This document shows, piece after piece, positions 55,051 to 63,407 of a DNA stretch of 64,000 nt. Numbering within the stretch: position 1 is the first letter of the stretch; the number at the start of each line of letters is the position of its first letter. The translations under genes were made by a program, and so were the position numbers. The stretch covers positions 4,118,001 to 4,182,000 of the forward strand of contig CP102274.1 of assembly GCA_025149285.1 (NCBI GenBank), written 5' to 3'. The notes beneath the pieces are model-generated. The model was not told the DNA's origin, ran no database searches, and saw only the letters and a program-made list of their open reading frames with translations. This DNA comes from Hungatella hathewayi (lineage in GTDB: Bacteria > Bacillota > Clostridia > Lachnospirales > Lachnospiraceae).

Positions 55051-56043
55051 CTAGTGTTCGCCTCCGTATCCGCGTCCCTCTTTGATATCCAGATCCCGAA
55101 ACAGCGCGGCGACAGCCGCTTCATACTCCGCCGCACGTTCCGCCTTGCAGATTTTCTTTCCGTATTTTTCCGAATCAGGAAACAGAAACAACAGGTAAAA
55201 CCAGAATTCCTTCATTTTAAACAGGACATTCCTGTCACCGGAAATCGTCTCCCGGTACCCCTGATAAACCATGTCGTGAAATTCCCTGATCCATTCTTTG
55301 TCCGGACCCCCCAGCCCCTTTATCTCACCGGCCAGACCGGGATTGGCGAGCAGCCCCCGGCCCATCATGATGCAGTCCACTTCCGGAACACCGGCGTGGA
55401 ACTCCTTCCAGTCCCCGGCAGTAAAGATATCTCCATTGTACCACACTTCGTTTTTGCTGGCTTTCACAGCCCTGCAAAACGCTGCGCGGTCAGGCGTATT
55501 CTTATAAAAATCGCTTCGCACCCGGGGATGAATGATCAGTTCTTTTAAAGGGTACTTATTATAGATCTCGAGCAGCTCTTCAAATTCATCCGGTGATGCC
55601 ATTCCCAGTCTCGTTTTTACGGAGAGGCGGATTCTGATTCCCGAACATACCTCGTCGAGGAACGCATCCAGTTCTTCCTTTTTTGCTAAGAAACCGGCTC
55701 CTTTGTATTTGGAAACGACGGTTCCGGAGGGACAGCCCAGATTCAAATTCACCTCGTCATACCCCAGTGCCTCGAGCTCGCCCGCCATCCAGATGAAATC
55801 CTCCGCACGGTTTGTGAGAATCTGCGGAATCAGGGTAATTCCCTTGTTGTGTTCCGGAAGAATATCGTTCCGCTCCCTGGAAGAGAAACGGTGATTCTGA
55901 TTGGGCTGCAGAAATGGAGTGACATACAGATCCACATGAGGAAACAGCGCGTGATGGGCGTTCCGGTAGACATAGCCTGTGATCCCCTCCATTGGTGCAA
56001 AACAGCAGCATGGTTCCTTATGATATTCTCTCTTCGCTTCCAT
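55051..56043 (-). CDS. dus: tRNA-dihydrouridine synthase
   Basis: The 330-residue flavoenzyme reduces uridine to dihydrouridine in the tRNA D loop. The FMN-binding start is CCCFAPMEGITGYVYRNAH; the catalytic Cys is in LNLGCPSGTVVSKYKGAG; RLGMASPDEFEELLEIYNKY and LIIHPRVRSDFY line the barrel. ATG 56043 follows GCGGAGGAGAG. It overlaps the end of the MATE gene by 26 bp and probably shares its transcript. Confidence 0.92.
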   Translation of the reverse strand: MEAKREYHKEPCCCFAPMEGITGYVYRNAHHALFPHVDLYVTPFLQPNQNHRFSSRERNDILPEHNKGITLIPQILTNRAEDFIWMAGELEALGYDEVNLNLGCPSGTVVSKYKGAGFLAKKEELDAFLDEVCSGIRIRLSVKTRLGMASPDEFEELLEIYNKYPLKELIIHPRVRSDFYKNTPDRAAFCRAVKASKNEVWYNGDIFTAGDWKEFHAGVPEVDCIMMGRGLLANPGLAGEIKGLGGPDKEWIREFHDMVYQGYRETISGDRNVLFKMKEFWFYLLFLFPDSEKYGKKICKAERAAEYEAAVAALFRDLDIKEGRGYGGEH

Positions 56044-57397
56044 CACCAGACTCTCCTCCGCCTTTCAATCCTTTTATTTTCACAAAATAACTGACGATCA
56101 GCACCACATCCGCGCCGAGCCAGGCCAAAATTTCCGCATAAAAGATCCCTTCCTGGCCCATGGCAACAGGAAGGAGCAGTGCGGCTCCCGTTCTCATCAG
56201 AAATTCCACTACTCCGGACAGCATGGGCAGAACTGTATCCCCCATACCCTGAATGGAAGAACGGACCACGTGAAGCAGATAGAGGATAGGGAGGCAGACG
56301 CTCATGATCGCCAGATAATGGTAGGCGATTTCCATGGTTTTGGCAGCCTCTTCCGGCGTTCCCGTAATGAAACAGCCAAGAATCGCCTGCCCGAAGACCA
56401 GCATGACAGCCGCGATCACCGCTGAGGTGAGCATGGCTAAAAGAAGGCCTGATTTCATCCCCTGCCTGATTCTCTTAATCTTCCCGGCGCCCAGATTCTG
56501 GCCCACATAGGTCGTCATGGCATAGCCGTAGGAGGTTGCGGCTATTTCCAGAAGTCCGTACAGCTTGTTGGTCGCCGTAAATCCTGCAATGAAAAGGACT
56601 CCGAAACCATTGACCACCGACTGCACAATCATTCCGCCTACCGCAATGATTCCGTTCTGAAATGCCATGGGAAGTCCCAATACCATCAGTTTTCTGCAGA
56701 GATACGGTTCCAGATGAAAATCCGTCTTTTTAAAAGAAAGAATCTGTACCTTCAGCAGACTCTTCAGACAGTATAAGCTGGAGCAGGCCTGCGCGATCAG
56801 TGTGGCTGCGGCCGCCCCGCCGATTCCCCAGTGAAATACGAGCACAAACAGCAGATCCAGGCCGATATTGACCACAGAGGCCACAACCATGGCGTGAAGC
56901 GGCGTTTTCCCGTCTCCCATGGCGCGAAGTATGGAGGCCAGCACATTGTATGCCATGACGACAGGAATTCCCCAGAACATGATCCTTAAATACAAAAGAC
57001 TCTGCCCGATAATTTCATCGGGCGTATGTAACAGCAGCATAACCGGCCGCGCCGCCGCCTGCATGAGCAAAAGCATGGCCAGCGATCCGATACAGGCCAG
57101 AATCGCTGAATGGGCGATGACCTGCCGTAGTTTTTTATAATCTCCCGCTCCGAACTCAAAAGCCATCAATATGGCAAACCCCTGGGAAATGCCCTGAATC
57201 ATCCCCAATACCATCCAGTTTAGCCAGTCCGCGGCGCCGAGCGCTGCCAGCGCTCCGACTCCCAGCGCCTGGCCGACCACCATCGTGTCCACCACCGTGT
57301 AAAACTGCTGAAATACATTGCCAAACATCAGAGGCAGTGAAAACGCGAAAATAAGCTTCAGCGGATGCCCCTCCGTCATTGTCCTAATTTTGGCCAT
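56018..57397 (-). CDS. MATE-family multidrug/metabolite efflux protein
   Basis: The 459-residue membrane protein has twelve helices in two six-helix bundles, starting KIRTMTEGHPLKLIFAFSLP, with FQQFYTVVDTMVVGQALGV in helix 1-2 and VGQNLGAGKIKRIRQGM in the second half. Such DinF/NorM-like exporters use Na+ or H+ gradients to expel cationic compounds. It is followed by dus with a short overlap. Confidence 0.93.
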   Translation of the reverse strand: MAKIRTMTEGHPLKLIFAFSLPLMFGNVFQQFYTVVDTMVVGQALGVGALAALGAADWLNWMVLGMIQGISQGFAILMAFEFGAGDYKKLRQVIAHSAILACIGSLAMLLLMQAAARPVMLLLHTPDEIIGQSLLYLRIMFWGIPVVMAYNVLASILRAMGDGKTPLHAMVVASVVNIGLDLLFVLVFHWGIGGAAAATLIAQACSSLYCLKSLLKVQILSFKKTDFHLEPYLCRKLMVLGLPMAFQNGIIAVGGMIVQSVVNGFGVLFIAGFTATNKLYGLLEIAATSYGYAMTTYVGQNLGAGKIKRIRQGMKSGLLLAMLTSAVIAAVMLVFGQAILGCFITGTPEEAAKTMEIAYHYLAIMSVCLPILYLLHVVRSSIQGMGDTVLPMLSGVVEFLMRTGAALLLPVAMGQEGIFYAEILAWLGADVVLIVSYFVKIKGLKGGGESGDGSEERIS

Positions 57398-57474
57398 TCC
57401 ATTTTTCTCCCGATTCTCTTTTTTCCTTTGATCAATCCCTTATATTTCCAGAATGATTATAACCTGTCAAAGCA

Positions 57475-57518
57475 AAAAGTGCAATCTGAACCGGCAGGAG
57501 TCCGGGAGTAAACTGCAC
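57475..57518 (-). terminator. Candidate terminator of the amidase-deacetylase gene
   Basis: On the - strand GTGCAG...CCGG and CCGG...TGCAC can pair imperfectly and are followed by TTTTTGC. Confidence 0.45.
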
Positions 57519-57527
57519 CAGGAGAGA

Positions 57528-59018
57528 TCAGGGCTGAAACTGTATGGGCTTTACCTCCGGAGTCAGCGGCTCCATCTGATATTCCGGAAACTGATCGATT
57601 AAATCTCCCAGGCACAGGGCTGTGCTGCGGACAATGTCATGGGCCAGCATGACCACATGCTTTCTTCCCAGCGCCGTCTCCCGCGCATTTGCAATCAGTT
57701 CTTCCGGCTCCGATCTCTTAAGCGCATCCTCCAGGCTGGCATTCCAGTCGAAATAAATAAAGCCTCTGTCCGTCATTTCTTTTATAATATCCTGACAGAC
57801 TGCTTTATTGTAGGCGTTAATGCTCCCGCCCGGGAAACGGAAAAGCTTAACTCTTACCCCGGTGACTTCAAGCACTGTTTTATAGGCCTCGTTAAAGTCT
57901 TCCAGATAGCTTGCCGTACTCTCGTACAGCTGTTTGTAATCATGGCTGTAGCAGTGAATCCCGATGGTATGGCCTTCCGCCACAATCCGTCTTGCCACCT
58001 CCGGATTTTTCTTCACATTTTCGCCTACCACAAAAAATGTGGCCTTTATATTCCGGTCCTTCAGCACATCCAGGACTGCGGCGGTATTCTCAGCGGATGG
58101 GCCGTCATCAAAGGTTAGATACATGGTTTTTGGATGGAAAAAGGCGTCGATTCCCCCGGCAATCCCTTCCGCCAGCTTCTCCTGGTATTCCGGCTGGGAA
58201 AGTTTTTCGGCTTCCTCCGGGCTGGACAGGAATCCCGTCTCGATCAGACACGCGGGCATTTTCGTCCATCCCGTCACCACAAAGCCGGCGTCTCCCCGCA
58301 GTTGCCTCTCTCTGGCGCCTGTTCGCTTCACGGCTTCCCCATGGATCAGCTGAGCCAGCCGCCTGCTGTCACGGGATTGATCTGTCCCGTCATACCATGT
58401 CTCGATTCCTGACGGTTCTCCATCTTCATACGTATTCTGATGGATGCTCACAAACGCCTCCGCCCCGCTTACGTTTGCCGCCTCCGCCCGCTGCTCCTTC
58501 GTCAGATACGTATCGGAGCAGCGGGTCATAAGAACCCGGTATCCCGCTTCCTCCAAACATTCCCGCAGCTTCTTCGCGATTTCCATATTGATGTCTTTCT
58601 CCAGGATCCCTCCCGCGTAACTGCCCTCATCCGTCCCTCCGTGGCCTGGGTCTATCATAATCAGGGGATGATCCGGATCCGTTTCGGCAGTCTGAAATGA
58701 CAGGTCCTGCGAGGCAGAAACCGTTTTTTTCCCGGATACAGTCTGGTTTCCAGCCGCCAGCTGGTTCTTTGCCATTACCAGGATCAAGGATGGCAGCTGA
58801 TTCTCCGCTGCAGTCGAATTCTCCATAACAGCCGGATTCTCCACAACGATCGGATTCTCCGCCGCATCAGTGCCGGAAAAACTCCCCATTGTCTCCATGG
58901 CCGTAAATAAAAACACAGCCGCAATTCCTCCTGCCGCTGCCGCTGCAAAATCCTCCAGCCATCTTCTTCCCGTTTTCTTCCCGTTCTTCTTATAACGGTT
59001 TTTTCGCTCGTATCTCAT
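57528..59018 (-). CDS. Cell-wall amidase fused to polysaccharide deacetylase
   Basis: The 496-residue protein has a basic cytoplasmic start, a membrane anchor (about 25-45) and a linker with repeated VEN/AEN motifs. It then has an N-acetylmuramoyl-L-alanine amidase domain (Amidase_3; zinc ligands in MIDPGHGGTDEG, ILEKDIN, FVSIHQNTY, catalytic Glu in CLIETGFL) and a NodB deacetylase domain (MYLTFDDGPSAENTAA, the HxxxH in IGIHCYSHDY, FRFPGGS). One domain cleaves the stem peptide from muramic acid; the other removes acetyl groups from sugars. Both active sites look intact. The combination in one chain is uncommon. It appears to be a single-gene transcript. Confidence 0.93.
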   Translation of the reverse strand: MRYERKNRYKKNGKKTGRRWLEDFAAAAAGGIAAVFLFTAMETMGSFSGTDAAENPIVVENPAVMENSTAAENQLPSLILVMAKNQLAAGNQTVSGKKTVSASQDLSFQTAETDPDHPLIMIDPGHGGTDEGSYAGGILEKDINMEIAKKLRECLEEAGYRVLMTRCSDTYLTKEQRAEAANVSGAEAFVSIHQNTYEDGEPSGIETWYDGTDQSRDSRRLAQLIHGEAVKRTGARERQLRGDAGFVVTGWTKMPACLIETGFLSSPEEAEKLSQPEYQEKLAEGIAGGIDAFFHPKTMYLTFDDGPSAENTAAVLDVLKDRNIKATFFVVGENVKKNPEVARRIVAEGHTIGIHCYSHDYKQLYESTASYLEDFNEAYKTVLEVTGVRVKLFRFPGGSINAYNKAVCQDIIKEMTDRGFIYFDWNASLEDALKRSEPEELIANARETALGRKHVVMLAHDIVRSTALCLGDLIDQFPEYQMEPLTPEVKPIQFQP

Positions 59019-59059
59019 CGCCCGGTTCCTCCTTCACTCAAAAAACATGTCCGGAGGAT

Positions 59060-59131
59060 TTTTGTGCAGCCAGTACCGCTTCGCACCAGTATTCCCATTT
59101 CGCCCGCTGCCTTCCCGGCTGCTGCACAAAA
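59060..59131 (-). terminator. Candidate long-loop hairpin after the sensor operon
   Basis: TTTTTGTGCAGC (59059-59070) and GCTGCACAAAA (59121-59131) form an 11-bp stem around a 50-nt loop. On the - strand the right half ends in AAAAAT rather than a clean T run, so its function is doubtful. Confidence 0.4.
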
Positions 59132-59219
59132 GCTCCTGTGTCATCCGTCTCAATGTTCCTTGATTCCAGATTACACGGGAGCTGCATCAAAAGATCATCA
59201 TTTTTGCATCAAAGTTGCA

Positions 59220-60050
59220 TCATCTCGATATTTTTACAAATAATTCCTGAATACCGTCGTAATAGCCGACCGTGGCGGTCGTATCTCCTTTTCCCGCTCC
59301 GGTAAGCTTATACTTTTTGAAATACGGAGTCATTTCCATCAGAGGATTGTTTCCCTCATAGGGAAGAGGGGCCAAAAGCCCCAGGTAACCGCTCCAATTC
59401 TCCGCAATCCCGTCCGGATCCATGTCCTCCCAGGTAAGTTCCGTCCTGACGTAAAACTCATAAAGCTTACCATCATCCGCGTCGATATAAGCGTCAATCA
59501 GGCGGTTTCCCCTGTCGTTATTTTTCTGGATATTGGAAAGGCTGACCTTCCACACGGCTACATTATTCCTGGGCTCCAGCACATCGATCGCGGAATAAAG
59601 GACGGCGTCATAGGCAGCAGCGTTTGCATCTCTTACGGATTCGGGCAGAATTCCCAGCTTCTTTAACGTATCCAGCCCCTCATTTACAGCCTCAAAGAGC
59701 TCCTCCTCTTTTATCTCACGGTCGGACGGACCTCTGTGATTGACAATAAACGCATATGTCCCCGCGGTTCCCCCGTAGGTTTCTCCAGGGGCCTCCTGCC
59801 TCTCTGCGGTATACTGCCCGCTCTCCGGAAGCGTCTGGCTGTTTAAGGCTTCCGCAAGTATATACAGCTTATCGCTGCGGCTTAAAGAGTAACGGTAGCC
59901 CTCTCCTTCTCCCTCCGCCTCTTTTACGTGGATCTCATTTAATACCGATTTGTCGCGGTATCCGGATATGGCTTCCGGACCCCAGATGGCCAGAACCATA
60001 ACCGTGACAGCAAACAGCAGAAGAAGGAAATTTAAAGTTGTCTTTTTCAC
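59220..60050 (-). CDS. Membrane-anchored extracytoplasmic protein of the sensor operon
   Basis: The 276-residue protein has an N-terminal helix (TTLNFLLLLFAVTVMVLAIW) and an extracytoplasmic part with PepSY-like strands near NVAVWKVSLSNIQ and AYIDADDGKLYEFYV. I do not recognise a named family. It is the fourth gene of an operon with a histidine kinase and regulator, overlaps the kinase by 4 bp, and may modulate its sensing, much as YycH/YycI do for WalK. That comparison is by arrangement only. Confidence 0.75.
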   Translation of the reverse strand: MKKTTLNFLLLLFAVTVMVLAIWGPEAISGYRDKSVLNEIHVKEAEGEGEGYRYSLSRSDKLYILAEALNSQTLPESGQYTAERQEAPGETYGGTAGTYAFIVNHRGPSDREIKEEELFEAVNEGLDTLKKLGILPESVRDANAAAYDAVLYSAIDVLEPRNNVAVWKVSLSNIQKNNDRGNRLIDAYIDADDGKLYEFYVRTELTWEDMDPDGIAENWSGYLGLLAPLPYEGNNPLMEMTPYFKKYKLTGAGKGDTTATVGYYDGIQELFVKISR

Positions 60051-61495
60051 ATCTCACCGCCTCCCTCTTCCTTACTGTGCCTGGCGGCAGAACCGCCGTC
60101 TTCCCACGGTATGACAAAACTGAAGCAGGAGCCTTTCCCCGGCTCGCTCTCAATTTCCAGCCTGCTGTGATGCAGAAGCAGGATCTCCTCGCAGAGGGCC
60201 AGCCCCAGACCGGCTCCATTTCTGCTTCTGGAGCGCGATTTATCTACCATGTAAAATGCCTTCGTTATCTTGTGAAGCTCTTCCTCCGGAATCCCGACTC
60301 CGTGATCCTTCACGGAGAAACGGTAGCCCTCCGAAAGGGCATAGCCGTCCACATCGACAGGACTGCCGGGCTCCGACGCCTTGCAGGCGTTATCTAAAAG
60401 ATTGATGAGCACAGACTTGATCAGGCTGGCGTCACACCGGATCAGACCTTCATCGTATGTAAAATGAAAATCCATATTTTTCTTCGCCGCATACATGTCG
60501 TACAGGTAGAAAAACAGTGATTCTGCCGAGACCATCTGGAAATCGATCTCCTGGCGCTTTGTCACAATAATATCTAACAGACGCAGTGACATCGTCTCCA
60601 GTCTCCGCCCTTCCGTGTAAATGTAATTGGCACACATAAAGCTTTTTTCCTCATCCAGCCGGTGAGACCGCAGCATATCCGCGTAGCCAATGATCGCGGT
60701 AAGAGGAGTCTTCAGCTCATGGGCAAATGCTCCCACGAAATCCTCCCTCGCACGGATCTCCTCTTCCAGTTTGATAATAGTATCTTCCAGAGCATTCGCC
60801 ATGCGGTTAAAGTCCTCTGTCAGCTGTCCAAGCTCATCGCCGCTTACGAGTCTGGCCCGATAATCGTAATCGCCCGCCGCCATACGCTTCGTAGCCCGTG
60901 TCAGCAGCCGGATCGGTCTTGTCAGCCAGGAGGATATAAGATGCATGAGTACGGTTCCCAGAAGCAGAATCACGACCGTTACCCTCCGGTAAACCACGAA
61001 GCCCGTGGCCCGGTCGCGAAACACCTCTGTGACGTCTCTCATCGTCTCTAAAAAAAGCTTCTTATCCAGCGCCTCCACTGCGGCAGCCGTCTGAATATAA
61101 TACCTGTCATCCAGCCGGATTACCCGGTAAGTCTTCGTATTTTCATGTAGCGCGAGAAGAAGCCCGTCATCGGCTGCAAAGCCTTCAGCCGCGTACAGCA
61201 CCTGTTTCTGATCGTCGGAAATCCGAAGCATCCGCCCCGTACCCTGTCCGCCCGCCTCTAAGTTGGAGGCTATCTGCCGTGTCGTATCCTCTAAAAGCAC
61301 GTCATATTTGGCCGGAACATTGAGAGCTGCCGTCTCAAAGGCAAACTTTAAAATGCTGCTCTCATCGAGAGCCTGGCCGGCTTCCCGGTCCAGGGCGCGT
61401 TCAAACACGTAATTGACGAAATAGAACCCGCTGAAGCCAAACGCGGCCGCCATGACAATCATCGTCCATAAAAGCAGTTTCAGTGAAAATTTCAT
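60047..61495 (-). CDS. Sensor histidine kinase (HAMP-HisKA-HATPase)
   Basis: The 482-residue kinase has helices at about 8-28 and 170-190 flanking an extracytoplasmic region of about 140 residues, then HAMP (RPIRLLTRATKRMAAGDYDY), the H box FVGAFAHELKTPLTAIIGYA, N box NLLDNACKAS, and G boxes DHGVGIPEEEL and GAGLGLALCEEI. It overlaps the regulator upstream and the accessory protein downstream by 4 bp each (ATGA), so all are translated together. Confidence 0.94.
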   Translation of the reverse strand: MKFSLKLLLWTMIVMAAAFGFSGFYFVNYVFERALDREAGQALDESSILKFAFETAALNVPAKYDVLLEDTTRQIASNLEAGGQGTGRMLRISDDQKQVLYAAEGFAADDGLLLALHENTKTYRVIRLDDRYYIQTAAAVEALDKKLFLETMRDVTEVFRDRATGFVVYRRVTVVILLLGTVLMHLISSWLTRPIRLLTRATKRMAAGDYDYRARLVSGDELGQLTEDFNRMANALEDTIIKLEEEIRAREDFVGAFAHELKTPLTAIIGYADMLRSHRLDEEKSFMCANYIYTEGRRLETMSLRLLDIIVTKRQEIDFQMVSAESLFFYLYDMYAAKKNMDFHFTYDEGLIRCDASLIKSVLINLLDNACKASEPGSPVDVDGYALSEGYRFSVKDHGVGIPEEELHKITKAFYMVDKSRSRSRNGAGLGLALCEEILLLHHSRLEIESEPGKGSCFSFVIPWEDGGSAARHSKEEGGGEM

Positions 61496-62163
61496 CGTCC
61501 TACCTCAAGCCGGTAGCCTACCTTATATACGGCCACCAGCCGTGGATATTCGCCGTTTTCCCAGTTAAGCTTTTTCCGCAGCCGCTGGACATGCAAATCC
61601 AGCGTTCGGCTGTCGCCGGAATACTCCCCTTCCCACACCTTCTCGTACAGCGTCTCCCGAAACAGCGCCACATTCCTGTTCCGCAGAAAAAGGACGAGAA
61701 GCAAAAACTCCTTGTTGGTCAGTTCCACCGGTCTCCCCGCCTTCTTAACGGTCCGCGCCTCCACATCAACCACCACATCGCCTGCGGACAGACGCCGTTC
61801 CGTCTTATTGTATCTGCGGAGAACCGCCTCCACCCTCGCTACCAGTTCCACCACATCAAAGGGCTTCACCAGATAATCATCCGCTCCCAGCTTAAGCCCC
61901 TTCACCCGGTCTCTCACCTCATATTTCGCCGTAATAAATATAACGGGAATTTCCATGGGACGAATGTATTCCATAATATCAAAGCCGTCTATTCCAGGCA
62001 GCATAATGTCCAGTAAAATAAGGTCGAATCTTTCATGTTCAATGATTTCGACCGCCTCCGCCCCATCCTGAACGGCTCTGCAGTGATATCCCGCCTCCGA
62101 CAGGTTTAAATCGATCAGATCGCAAATCGGTTTCTCGTCGTCCACTATCAGTATTTTTATCAT
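61492..62163 (-). CDS. OmpR/PhoB-family response regulator
   Basis: The 223-residue protein has a receiver domain (MIKILIVDDEKPICDLIDLN, phospho-Asp in FDLILLDIMLPGIDG, Lys in YLVKPFDVVELVAR) and a winged helix ending PRLVAVYKVGYRLE. ATG 62163 overlaps the preceding gene's stop by 4 bp (ATGA); the longer frame lacks a ribosome binding site. It is the partner of the kinase that follows. Confidence 0.94.
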   Translation of the reverse strand: MIKILIVDDEKPICDLIDLNLSEAGYHCRAVQDGAEAVEIIEHERFDLILLDIMLPGIDGFDIMEYIRPMEIPVIFITAKYEVRDRVKGLKLGADDYLVKPFDVVELVARVEAVLRRYNKTERRLSAGDVVVDVEARTVKKAGRPVELTNKEFLLLVLFLRNRNVALFRETLYEKVWEGEYSGDSRTLDLHVQRLRKKLNWENGEYPRLVAVYKVGYRLEVGR

Positions 62164-63269
62164 GATTCCTGTCTCCACCCCCAATAGGCCCTGGCCGTTT
62201 CTACCAGTTCCTCCATCGTGCTGTCGTCTTTACTCTGATACTGTTTTCTCAATTCTGTATCCGGATAGAATCCGCCGGTCTTCTGGTAATAGATGGAGTA
62301 ATCATTTTCCAGAATCATCTCGCCATCTTTTCCCTCGTAACTGTAACGCGCCAGAACCGCCAGATCCTTCATACCGTCGCCGTCGATGTCTCTGCAGGCG
62401 ACGCCTTTTAGTGCATATAAATTTTCGTAATCGCCCATGGGCTGAAAGCTCCATACAATGTAACCCTGCTCGTTGACGAGGTAAACCATAAACACGGTAT
62501 ATTCCGCCATCCGGTATGTACCGGGAACCACCAGAAGACTGCCCAGCTTCTCAAACGTTCTCCAGGAACTTAGCTCTTCTGCCACCGCAAATCCATGCTC
62601 TTTTAATTCATCCAGAGTCGATGCCGTATAGAGAAATTCCGTTGAATACCCATCCACCAGAAAAGACTCGATAAACCGGATGCTTTTGTTCATTCCAAAC
62701 CGGTTAATCTTGTCGGAAAGGCGCCAGTCGCGGTAAAAACCGTGTTCATTCTGAAACAGCACATCCCCTACCTTATATGCCTTGCCTGCGGCGGAATCGT
62801 TCTTTTCACAGGACGTAATCAGAAGGATATCCATCTTATCATCCCCGTTTAAATCCTGAAAGGAGACGGCTGAAATCCCCTGATTCAGCTGCCGGAGTTC
62901 TCCTCTGACCTGATTGTTTGTCTCCAGCTGGTCCGTACTGTAAACCGTATTTCCGTCTTCATCCGTAAAAAACAGAACGAGCCGGTGATACGTCCGGTCC
63001 AAGGCCGGAATCATGGAAACGTCGCCAAACGCTTTGACAGTCATGGAGAATACCTGATTTTCTATGATATCAAAACCATATGCGGCAATATCTGCTTCTT
63101 TCTTTACGCTGCTTAAGCGCTTCTGATATGCATGGCAGGCGCTGAGTATGTCCTGCTCCTCCGCCGCGTGGACGGTAAAACGACCATACCAGGGCGAAAA
63201 AAGCACGGACAGACACAGGAGGCCTGCCGCCGCGCGGGCATAAAAGCTTCTGTATTTCAATGGAATCAC
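62160..63269 (-). CDS. Secreted FG-GAP/VCBS-like protein of the sensor operon
   Basis: The 369-residue protein has a signal peptide (YARAAAGLLCLSVLFS, cut near VHAAEE) and repeats with Asp-rich calcium-loop motifs: FQDLNGDDKMDILLIT and CRDIDGDGMKDLAVLA. These match FG-GAP-type beta-propeller blades. Two blades are clear; others may be degenerate. It is the first gene of the four-gene operon, so an exported propeller-like protein is made together with the two-component system. Ligand unknown. Confidence 0.8.
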   Translation of the reverse strand: MIPLKYRSFYARAAAGLLCLSVLFSPWYGRFTVHAAEEQDILSACHAYQKRLSSVKKEADIAAYGFDIIENQVFSMTVKAFGDVSMIPALDRTYHRLVLFFTDEDGNTVYSTDQLETNNQVRGELRQLNQGISAVSFQDLNGDDKMDILLITSCEKNDSAAGKAYKVGDVLFQNEHGFYRDWRLSDKINRFGMNKSIRFIESFLVDGYSTEFLYTASTLDELKEHGFAVAEELSSWRTFEKLGSLLVVPGTYRMAEYTVFMVYLVNEQGYIVWSFQPMGDYENLYALKGVACRDIDGDGMKDLAVLARYSYEGKDGEMILENDYSIYYQKTGGFYPDTELRKQYQSKDDSTMEELVETARAYWGWRQES

Positions 63270-63322
63270 CTGACTTTTCTTTAAGATTCATACGGTATCG
63301 GCAAGGTTCAAACAGTAACGTA

Positions 63323-63331
63323 AGTATAGCA
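63323..63331 (-). promoter_or_regulatory. Extended -10 promoter of the sensor operon
   Basis: On the - strand TGCTATACT lies about 55 bp before the first start codon; no good -35 box is seen, as is usual for extended -10 promoters. Confidence 0.45.
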
Positions 63332-63357
63332 TGCAGGCGAAAATATTTCAGCCTTTT

Positions 63358-63386
63358 TTGACTTTTGCCGTCAAAAAATGTAGAAT
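63358..63386 (+). promoter_or_regulatory. Sigma-A promoter of the YdcF-like gene
   Basis: TTGACT (63358-63363) and TAGAAT (63381-63386) are 17 bp apart. The start codon at 63408 follows closely with GGAGG in between. Confidence 0.75.
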
Positions 63387-63407
63387 AGTCAAAAACGGAG
63401 GATACCT

